A stretch of DNA of 64,000 nucleotides from Nageia nagi (taxonomy: Eukaryota > Pinophyta): positions 89,156,001 through 89,220,000 of the forward strand of contig JBITNC010000001.1 in the NCBI GenBank assembly GCA_050084985.1, in the 5' to 3' direction. Below the pieces are notes generated by a model, which saw nothing but the letters and a program-made list of their open reading frames with translations, searched no databases and had not been told where the DNA came from. Every line of letters begins with the position of its first letter. The stretch's first letter is position 1. Made by a program: the position numbers and the translations under genes. Below are positions 56,200 to 64,000 of this stretch, piece after piece.

Positions 56200-57470
56200 G
56201 TTCTACTACTTGTATCAATTGCTATGAATGGTATCAAGATAGTTTTTAATTATCTTTAAAATGGTGTTGATCTTTTTACGTTTGATCATATTGCTAAAAT
56301 TAGACTTAAAAAGCTAGTAACCAAGTATTCATCATAGGTTATTTGTTGTATAGAAGGTCTTTTGATGGTGCTCTTCTTAGATGTTTAATGAGCATGAAGT
56401 AGATATGGCTCTTCTCCAAGCTCATGATGGTGAATGTGATGGAACGTTAGTGCTAAATTTTTTATCAAAAGTTACTTAGAATAGTTTATATTAGCCTAAT
56501 ATGCTTAAATATTATGAATTTGCATATCAATAAATGTGAACAATATCAAAAGAATGCTAGTCTTCAACCTTTCCTTCTCATGTTTTGCATTCTATTGTAT
56601 CCCCTTGGCATTTTTTTGTTTGGGCACTTGATTTATTGGTAAAATAATCTATTCCAAGAGATGGCCATAAATTTATCATTATAGTGATAAACACTTCACA
56701 AAATGGGTGAGGTTATACCCATGAAATCCATAAAGGAGGTAAGATTGTTGAATTTTTTTGTTGAGTTTATCATTTTAGATATGTTGTGCCTTCTAAATTG
56801 TTCATGGATAATGGTCCTAGATTTAAAATTAATGAATTTAAGGAATTTGTGTGTAAATATCATATTGAATGAAATTTCTCTACCCATATTATCCCCAAGG
56901 TAATAGTCAAGTTGAAGCTTTCTAACAAATTCATTAAGAGTATTTTATCCAAAACTATCCACAACATGGTAAATATTGGCATGAAAAATTCCCTTATGCT
57001 TTATGGGCATATAAAAAAAGATAAGAACTTTGGTAGGGGAAAATCCTTTCTCTTTAATGTATGGTGATGAATCGTAGTTCCCCTTGAGCTAGAAATCCCA
57101 TCTCTTTATGTGTCACTAGATGGTCTCATTCTTGATGAGGATAGAAGCAAAGCTAGATTAGCCCAACTAAAGTCCTATATGAAAAATAGTTTAATGCTCT
57201 GGAACACCTTCATGTAAACCATTCTATAATCCTAAAGCCTATAGCAAAAAGATCAAGCCTAAAGAGTTAAAAGAAAACCTCACCAATACTAAAGCTCTAG
57301 AAAATGAAAAGATAGGTAAGTTCAAACCTAACTGGATAGGTCCTTACATTATCATTGGAAATTATGAAAAAGATGCATATAAATTGACTATAATTGAAGG
57401 TAAAGAATAATACAATCAAATCAATGTTATGCATTTGAAAAAGTTTTGTCTAATTTTTTTTCATAAAAAT
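56200..57470 (+). pseudogene. pol: Gypsy-A integrase remnant
   Basis: Core: FFVWALDLLVK (first Asp, about 56610-56640), then RDGHKFIIIVI. SKLFMDNGPRFKINEFKEF has the second Asp (about 56790-56845). GNSQVEAF follows, with the Glu at about 56912. After a decayed middle, the C-terminus reads SKARLAQLKSYM (about 57145), KPNWIGPYIIIGNYEKDAYKL (57325-57385) and NQINVMHLKKF (57417-57449), the usual beta-barrel tail. Stops and shifts are frequent. Confidence 0.82.
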
Positions 57471-58284
57471 GTGCATTTTTTATCTTTGCATACTAATATT
57501 TCAAGAAAATAAGGCTATAACCTAGCGATGCCACTATATTCTTGGTGATGCCACTATGTTTAGTTGATCAAGAAAGCCCAAAAATTAATTATTTCTTCCT
57601 AATCATGGTAAATCATGAAAAAGATATTTTGTTCCTTTTCTTTCATTTCATTTCTATAAAAATTTGCTTATCAATAATGCTTATCATTTAACATTTCAAT
57701 ATGGTATTTTATTTTTATTTATATCATTAGCCTTCTTTGTAAGGAGGGGAACTATTATCAGCAAATCCATGGCAACATGGTGGCTTGGGAAATCAAGCTG
57801 ATCATTCTTATCATTTGATGCCTTTGTAAGGAAGGTCAATATTATCATTTGGTACCTTTGTAAGGAAGGGTTGATCATATCAAAATCTATGGAAACATGG
57901 TGGCTTGAAAAATCAAGTTGATCAATCCAAATTAGTTATCATCTTCATCAAATCTTGGTGGGTAAGTCACCAAGAATAGGTTTACTTTCTTATCATATTT
58001 TTTGTATCATGATGTTTAATGTTTATATTTGAGATATATTATGCAAAAATATTTGTTGTATAAGCTCTTTTAGGTATCTTTTTCTTTGCATTGGATTGCT
58101 CCTATGATGAGACGTCCATCATATTGCAACCAAGTCAAAGTGGAGGCATACTATAAGAAAAAAATTAGGGCATCTGAAGTTATTGCCATGACATAACTTT
58201 TCAAGAAGTACTTTCTTACTTTTCTTGTTATACTTTAAATTTATGCTTTGATCATATTTTATCCTAAAATCATCAAAATATATT
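57471..58284 (+). other. Gypsy-A 3' untranslated tail with repeats
   Basis: No coding region was recognised. It contains an approximate tandem duplication of about 119 bp. AAATCCATGGCAACATGG with CTTGGGAAATCAAG (57762-57800) recurs as AAATCTATGGAAACATGG with CTTGAAAAATCAAG (57881-57919). Three TTTGTAAGGA(A/G)GG boxes lie at 57735, 57823 and 57858. Tandem repeats in this position are common in Tat elements. Confidence 0.7.
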
Positions 58285-58297
58285 CAAAGTGGGAATC
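58285..58297 (+). promoter_or_regulatory. Gypsy-A polypurine tract
   Basis: CAAAGTGGGAATC directly before TGTTAACACC, the start of the 3' LTR. Confidence 0.8.
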
Positions 58298-58617
58298 TGT
58301 TAACACCTAAAAATGAATTTTAATTTAATTAAAATACCCTTTTAGGTATTTAAAATAATTTATTAACTAAATGCTCTTTTCTATGTGTACTCTCATCTAC
58401 CTTTATATTTTGTGGTAATAGGTCAACTCAGCATCATATTAAGCCTAAGGAGAATCCTTAGCCCTAGACTTGTTACTTATAAAGGTGGAGGGGTTGTGCA
58501 TGATCAAATATATGACATGAAATGACATAATCTTGAATCCTTAATAGGTGGCAATATACTAGTGTCAATCTTGACTGGTGTTTCTTAACGCCACCCATCA
58601 TCTTTGGATTTTGTTAT
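58298..58617 (+). repeat. Gypsy-A 3' LTR, first part
   Basis: 320 bp from TGTTAACACCTAA to ATTTTGTTAT, aligning with 27979-28307 of the 5' LTR. Similarity ends abruptly at 58617, where a new LTR begins with TGTATATTTC. In the intact copy the next bases are ACTTTGAGCTC (28308 onward). This marks the insertion point of Gypsy-B, probably with GTTAT (58613-58617) as its target duplication. Confidence 0.87.
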
Positions 58618-59274
58618 TGTATATTTCTAAAAATGAATTATTATTTATTAAATAATTCATTTTAGAGTCTCAATGATGCATTATGTAAAAGGGCTTAAAT
58701 AATACCCTAAGTCATGTCAAAGTTATGTAATATGTCAAATGGACCCTTATGGCATGTACAAGGGGTCAAAAAGATCAAAGTCATGTAAACTTGTATCATA
58801 TATATAGGCATCAAAGATGACCTAAAACATATCCATAGGATCTAAGGGGATCATCTCTAAAAGAGAGACCATGAAAAAATGAATATGAGGAGGACACTAG
58901 AGAGACTCTAACACATCTTACATCACTTGTTATGTGCAAATAATATTCATGAGTTATATCTTATATTTTTTGTCTGATGATTCTTCTATTTGATCATTGT
59001 TACATTATTTATTACATCTATTATATTGCTTATCCTAAGCTTTCAGTGATGTGCCAAGTATAGGACATCAATGATGTGCAATTGAATGAATGTATGCTTA
59101 TATTTTGTGTATATTTATCTTAATGGAATGAACATGCAATATAATTAAGCATAAGTATCTTTTTGTTATGCATTATTTCCATATTTCATATATATGCATC
59201 AATAAGAAATAAGTATACCAATAGTACATTAATTAACCCCCATTAATAATTAATTGCATTATTTCGAGACTACA
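58618..59274 (+). repeat. Gypsy-B 5' LTR
   Basis: 657 bp, TGTATATTTC...GAGACTACA. The left edge is set by the break in the Gypsy-A LTR, the right edge by the primer site. The second LTR is outside the window, so the exact ends are inferred. A TATA-like ATATATAGGC is at about 58799. Confidence 0.75.
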
Positions 59275-59277
59275 TTT

Positions 59278-59289
59278 TGGTGAACTAGA
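59278..59289 (+). promoter_or_regulatory. Gypsy-B primer-binding site
   Basis: TGGTGAACTAGA, three bases after the LTR, matching the Gypsy-A site TGGTGAACCTGA in ten of twelve positions. The tRNA was not assigned. Confidence 0.65.
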
Positions 59290-59389
59290 CTATTCAATTT
59301 TTCTCACCATATTGACGAGATCTCATAAGTTTTCTATCATAGGTTTACACCACTAGCATCATGCATTCTTATTCCTAAGCAAATAATGG

Positions 59390-60722
59390 TGTACAAATGG
59401 ATCCAACAATCCTTACCTTGATGCAAGAAATGAACAAAAATATGCTTGATATGTGAAAAGCAATCAATACATTGACTACTACAAAAAGCTCAACATCTTC
59501 TCCTACTATTCAAGCTACACCTCCTAGCACCTCCTAACCATAAAATTTGAATGAATATGATGGCATCTTCACTTCACCCTTGACAAATGAGATCTATAGC
59601 TTTCCCCTACCACCCGAGCATATGGCCCTCAAGTTTGAGATGTTTAGTGGTAAACAAGATCCCAAACAACATCTCATTAGCTTTCAAGAGGAATGCCTAT
59701 TAAAGCTAGGATCGAAGGAGAGATTGATGGCAAAATTCTTCCCAAGGAGTCTGAAAGGGGATGCTAGTCAATGGTTCTACACTCTACCAGGTAATTTGAT
59801 CGATTCTTTCAAGACCTTAGTCAAAGTGTTCATAGGCCAATACAAGCATAACATTAAGGAGCAAAGTAATGTATCTGAGTTATGTGTAATTCGACAAGGA
59901 GGTAATGAAACCCTAAAGAAGTATGTTCCATGCTTCAAAAAGATATGGCAATCCATTCACAATAAATTAAATGAACATGAAATTTGTGTTATTTTTTGTG
60001 AATCCATTATACATGTTCTTAATTTGCATGCTCCTAGTGCTAAAGATATTAGTTTTCAAGTATTAGTCCAACAATTATTGTAGAAAGAGAAGGCATTGTT
60101 AGCTTTATGTGAACTTAAGTATGCACCTAACCCCTTTATGTGAGACACTAGAAAAACATATGCAAAGAAAGAGGAAAAACCAGTACATATGGCGAATAGA
60201 CCTAGCTCCCCTCTAAATATGTAAAGATCTCAAACCACAAAAGAGAACTCATATATATTTTTAGTACAGCCAAAAACTATTTTGAGGGACCTAATGAAAA
60301 GAGGATGTTTACATCCCCTTGAACAATCTTCTAAAGATGATAACACCCCTTTGGGATGCTTTGATGCCTATTGTACTTACCATCAGAGAAAAGGGAATGC
60401 TACAAATTTTTGTAAGACATTAGAAGCTACAACATTAGAGCTTATGGAGAAAGGAAGGTATACAATTGATGAAATCCTTGCCAATCAAGGACCTATAATA
60501 AATACCATTTCAATGGATAAGGATGTTTGTGCCAACTTAAGAAGAGGATGGCCATGCCAAGTTACAAATCCGATCACAACTCAACAAGTAAGTATCCCTC
60601 ATGATCCTAAAGTCTATAACATGATTGATCAATTGAAAAATACACCTACTAAAATTAGTTTATATGATCTCATTTTACATCTCAATTTATATGGATATAT
60701 TATATGCTTTGTTCAAAAATGA
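59390..60722 (+). pseudogene. gag: Gypsy-B gag
   Basis: Capsid region 59547-60083 open for 178 codons: KFEMFSGKQDPKQHLISF, KFFPRSLKGDASQWFYTLP, FIGQYKHNIKEQSNVSELC, then RQGGNETLKKYVPCFKKIW, the complete Gag capsid pattern. After stops at 60080 and near 60140 and 60225, 60282-60722 continues. It holds a zinc-knuckle-like CTYHQRKGNATNFCKTL at 60373-60420 (Cys, His and Cys kept; the His of the usual GH is Asn). An N-terminal part from about 59390 is also readable but interrupted by stops near 59455 and 59537. Confidence 0.87.
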
Positions 60723-61363
60723 AGTTATTTCTACTAATATTTCAGCAGCTAATTTTCTAAAAAAATTAGAACCATTAAGGAATGTGATGCTATTTTTTTT
60801 TTTCAAATTTGAAAAGCTTAATCAAGAATTGTTAGATAAATATTCAACTTTATATATCACACCTATGGTTGATGGATGGGAAGTTAAACAAATAATGGTA
60901 GATAATGGGTCTATTGTAAATGTATGCTCTAATCATTTTTTTGATGCAATTGCATGAGAAAGTTCTTGAGATTCCTCCCTTAGAAGAGGCTACCTTTAGG
61001 ATTAGGGCTTATGATAGCTCATCAAAGAAACCTATGGGAATAGCTACACTTATGATTACTACAGGTGTTAGGACTATAGCAGCAAAATTTCAAATTATAG
61101 AGTCCAAATTATCATATAACATGCTCTTAGGGAGACCTTGGATTCATGAAATGGATGCAGTCCCTTCAACACTACATGGTAGATTGAAGTTTGAATTCCA
61201 AGGTGAAGTACATATAGTCATGGGAGATATTGAGCCATATGCACTATGCAATGTTTCTTATTTAGAAGAATTTACCATGCTACCACCACGATATGAGATA
61301 GAACCCTTGGAATTCCCTACACTAGAGGTCAATAATGAAAATAGGTACAAATCATGGAGATAG
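60664..61363 (+). pseudogene. pol: Gypsy-B aspartic protease
   Basis: Retropepsin active site MVDNGSIVNVCS at about 60895-60930 (Asp-Asn-Gly-Ser in place of the usual Asp-Ser/Thr-Gly). A frame change near 60950 leads to frame 60920-61363: IPPLEEATFRIRAYD, then FQIIESKLSYNMLLGRPWIHEMDAVPSTLH (61088-61177), the conserved flap-to-C-terminal end. This is better preserved than in Gypsy-A, where the same motif has a stop. Confidence 0.85.
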
Positions 61364-61539
61364 GCATGGGAACCTACAGAATCGATGATACAAATCCATT
61401 TATGCTTATCAAAGACTTGGGACAACATAGGGTATTAGCTATTGAAGGACATTAATGATATGTTATTTTGCCAACAGGTTGCCAATAGCATGAAAATGAG
61501 GGCAATAGTGACCAATCTTGCTCTACCTTATCAAAAAAC

Positions 61540-62220
61540 ATAAATCAAACATTTTCAATTAACATACCATCATCTTTTGAACTGAGTAAGATCTTTCCCT
61601 CTTCATTTGTTCACAAGTACATGTTTCAAAATTGCAAATACAAAGGGGGGTTAGGAAAATTTGAACAAGGAATGCCTACTTTCCCTGATACCTATAAGAC
61701 CCAAATAACCAAAATAGGCTTGGGTAATGATGGGCAAATAAAATTGAAATGGGATCCTATTAAGTTTATCAAAGAATGCAATTTAATAGAATTGTTAGAT
61801 GATATAGATGTAGATACATGGAGTGATGATTCTATACCTCTTGAGTTTAATTGTTTTAGTACTGATGATGGTCTTCTTGAATACTTGGGGGCACATTCAA
61901 AATTGCCCAAATCTAATGAGAAACATCAACCAAATTATATACTTAATGAATATGTTTATTTTGATCAAGATATCAATTTTCATGAAGTATTACAGGCATA
62001 ACCATTAGATATAGCTGAGGATGAAGTACCAAACACAAAATACTTGCCATCCTTGTTACAAAAAGAATATCTTACATTTCCATAAGAGGAGTTGATACAC
62101 ATCAATATTGGAACTTTGGATGATGAGAGATTGTAACAAATTAGAGTTGTTTTACCTCTTCCATAATAAGAAAGGTACAAAAATAAGTTTATTGAGCATT
62201 CTAAGAATTTTGCTTGGTCT
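61540..62220 (+). pseudogene. Gypsy-B linker with G-patch-like motif
   Basis: Frame 61621-62001 begins MFQNCKYKGGLGKFEQGMPTF. The glycine spacing (KGGLGKFEQG) resembles a G-patch, a nucleic-acid binding motif, and matches a similar stretch in Gypsy-A. The acidic remainder (LLDDIDVDTWSDDSIPLEF) has no known fold. The frame ends with a TAA at 61999. Broken frames then reach RT with LDDERL and FAWSYDDMPRLDPSF. Confidence 0.6.
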
Positions 62221-63000
62221 TATGATGATATGCCAAGATTAGATCCCTCATTTATTATGCACAATCTACCATTGAAAGAGGATGTCAAGCCAATCAAACA
62301 AAAACCTAGAAAGAAGCATCCTTCCAAGGCCTTATTAGTCAAAAAAGAGAGAAAGAAATATTTAAATGTTGGTTTCATAAGGCCTATTAACTATTATGAT
62401 TGGATGGCTAATATTTTTCCTATCTCCAAACCAACTGGTGATATACGAGTATGTACAAATTTTCATGATATCAGTAGTGTTTGTCCTAAAGATGATTTTC
62501 CATTGCCAAATATTGATATGATTATTGATAGTATAGCTAGTCATGATACATTATCATTTATGGATGGTTTTCTAGCTATAACCAAATTTTAATTAACCCT
62601 TTTGATCAACATAAAATAATTTTTACTACCCCTTGGGGTAATTTTTGTTGGATGGTTATGCGTTTTGGACTTAAAAATGCAAGAGCTACATATCAAAGAG
62701 CAATGGTCACCATGTTTCATGAGCACATTCACAAAACCATGGAGGTATACATTGATGATATTTAAGTCAAATCCAAGCAAGGACAAGATCATCTACAAGT
62801 GCTTGAAGAGGTATTCCCATTTTGCAAAGGTACAAACTAAGACTTAAACCTCAAAAATGTGCATTTAGAGTCACTTCTGGTAAATTATTAGGATTCATGG
62901 TTTGTAATACAAGAATAGAATTAGATCCTAAAAAAATCAAAACCATTGTTAATATGCCTCCACCAAAAACTTGAAACAATTAAGGATCCTCCAAGCTAAA
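62221..63000 (+). pseudogene. pol: Gypsy-B reverse transcriptase
   Basis: MPRLDPSFIMHNLPLKEDVKP begins the open frame 62230-62592. It passes KKYLNVGFIRPINYYDWMAN, FPISKPTGDIRVCTNFHDIS, CPKDDFPLPNIDMIIDSIASH and MDGFLAITKF, then a stop. The second half, in the frame from about 62594, has FTTPWGNFCWMVMRFGLKNARATYQ and the catalytic YIDDI at 62748-62762, followed at once by a TAA. LEEVFPF and PKKIKTIVNMPP-like pieces follow in other frames. Confidence 0.88.
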
Positions 63001-63099
63001 ATAAATTCAATTAGAAGATTCATCTCACAACTTAGGGATAAGTGTAGGCCATTCACTCATCTACTCAAAAAGGATGTAAATTTGTATGGATGACAATTT

Positions 63100-63530
63100 C
63101 AAAAAGCATTTGAGGATATTAGATGATATCTACTTCATTCTCCCATCCTAGTCCCCATGGATTTTTCAAAACCTACTTACTTATACATCTCAGCCACATT
63201 ATATGCACTAGGAATAATGCTTTTTCAAAAAATATAAAAAATAAGGAAAGAGCCATCTATTATCTTAGCAAAACTTTGATTGATTATGAAACTAAATACA
63301 CTCTATGAAAAACTTTGCTATGCTATTATCTTCACTACTAAAAAATTGAGGAATTATTTATTATATTGCACTACATTTGTTGTTAGTCCTATCAACCCAT
63401 TAAATATCTTATGTCTAAGCAACATTTATCAGGTAGGCTTACAAAGTGGTTTAATGTTGTTATAGGAATTTATATAAATATGGTAAAACAAAATTTGTTA
63501 AAGGCCAAGCAATCATAGATTTGATAGAGA
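63100..63530 (+). pseudogene. pol: Gypsy-B RNase H (first)
   Basis: PILVPMDFSKPTYLYISATLYALGIMLFQK (about 63145-63234) is followed by KNKERAIYYLSKTLIDYETKYT, then EKLCYAIIFTTKKLRNYLLYCTTFVVS and NPLNILCLSNIYQVG, the regular order of a Gypsy RNase H. The usual catalytic Asp near ISAT is not visible: the position is Ser/Ala. A one-base shift near 63230 and a stop near 63305 break it. Confidence 0.83.
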
Positions 63531-63689
63531 TTTTCCTCAAGATGAAAAGAAAATATCCAAGAAGAATTTCCTAATGAATTTCAAAGTGACCCATGATGCC
63601 AGCATCATGTAGATAAGCTTAAGGGATGCCAACACATGATTTGATGAGATCTAATCCTTGATGACTACATATGCCTCACAAAAGATGAG

Positions 63690-64000
63690 CCTACTTCATA
63701 GACTCTATATTTTGATGGGTTAAAATGTTGTCATTAAGCAAGAGTAGCTACACTAGTACCAATTGAAATTGAATATGAAGAGACCATCCTCACAATTCAA
63801 AAGTTAAATCCTCAATTCAAGTTATTCTCCTTCTTACATAGATCATATGGATTGGATTTAAGTTGTCTTATTGTATAAGAGAATGATTTTCAAAATTGGT
63901 ACTGTGATATTTACAATTATTTGAAAAATCAAATACTTCTTATAATTTTGATAGAAATGAAAAAGTAAGATTGAAAAGAACTGTGTAAAATATGTGATAA
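63690..64000 (+). pseudogene. Start of Gypsy-B second RNase H
   Basis: TLYFDGLKCCH at about 63701-63733 matches the first strand of the archaeal-type RNase H of Tat elements (FDGSK in Gypsy-A). Most of the domain appears deleted, because the next piece (about 63770-63850) reads EYEETILTIQKLNPQFKLF. This resembles the segment that follows the second RNase H in Gypsy-A (EDEETILIIKNIG at about 56110). The window ends here. Confidence 0.55.

Larger units (their letters stand above)
27979..64000 (+). mobile_element. Gypsy-A: Tat-like Ty3/Gypsy element split by three insertions
   Basis: The 5' LTR is at 27979-28696, and gag, protease and linker at 28828-30930. The element is then interrupted by Copia-2 (30931-48321) and Gypsy-C (48339-54041). 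It resumes with RT, RNase H, a second RNase H and integrase at 54047-57470. The polypurine tract and 3' LTR start at 58285-58298. The 3' LTR is cut at 58617 by Gypsy-B, which leaves the window. The pieces on both sides belong together: gag-protease on the left lacks pol, pol on the right lacks gag, and the LTR fragments align. Without the insertions the internal region is about 6.5 kb. The plus-strand order and the dual RNase H indicate the Tat branch. Confidence 0.88.
58618..64000 (+). mobile_element. Gypsy-B: Tat-like element, truncated by window end
   Basis: LTR 58618-59274, primer site, gag, protease, G-patch-like linker, RT, RNase H and the start of a second RNase H, running off the window. 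It is related to Gypsy-A in layout and motifs but is a different family: the LTRs do not align and the protein segments are only partly similar. Reading frames are longer than in Gypsy-A (for example 178 and 146 codons in gag), so decay is milder, consistent with its being the later insertion of the two. Confidence 0.88.

Overview
The window is a block of plant nuclear DNA made almost entirely of decayed LTR retrotransposons. The evidence is paired LTRs with 5-bp target duplications, tRNA-iMet-type primer sites (TGGTATCAGAGC and variants), and Copia and Ty3/Gypsy gag-pol fragments including chromodomain and dual-RNase-H Gypsy lineages. The background is AT-rich. I found no host protein-coding gene, tRNA, rRNA or CRISPR array that I can defend. 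Such gene-poor, nested sequence suits a large-genome plant, possibly a gymnosperm; the species cannot be told from this.

Layout: 1-1762 unassigned flank; 1768-6660 an old Copia element (Copia-1, TSD CTCCT); 8145-13850 an old Gypsy element (Gypsy-D, 727-bp LTRs); 13852-16108 two likely LTR remnants; 19580-21560 a decayed unknown coding region with an internal tandem duplication; 21600-26480 AT-rich DNA with nothing recognised; 26483-27200 a possible LTR; from 27979 to beyond the window end, a nest.

The nest: Gypsy-A (dual RNase H, Tat-like) starts at 27979 and its 3' LTR starts at 58298. Into it went Copia-2 (30931-48321, flanked by ATAAT) and, 12 bp away, a minus-strand chromovirus, Gypsy-C (48339-54041, flanked by TCCTA). 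A second Tat-like element, Gypsy-B, starts at 58618 inside the 3' LTR of Gypsy-A and runs off the window. The remainder of that LTR should therefore lie beyond position 64000.

Copia-2 is the most unusual object. It has three LTRs and two almost identical internal regions (LTR-internal-LTR-internal-LTR, period about 8455 bp). It carries a 3.2-kb leader with a G19 tract and a GC-rich block. Its 0.83-kb noncoding 3' tail holds five 24-nt hairpins whose stems show compensatory base changes. Its ORFs contain many stops shared by both copies, although its outer LTRs differ at only about five positions, so it was probably already defective when it inserted and moved in trans.

The genes here do not form a host pathway. 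Each element once encoded the usual retrotransposon set: Gag to form the particle, protease to process it, reverse transcriptase and RNase H to make cDNA, and integrase to insert it. No element in the window keeps an intact reading frame.
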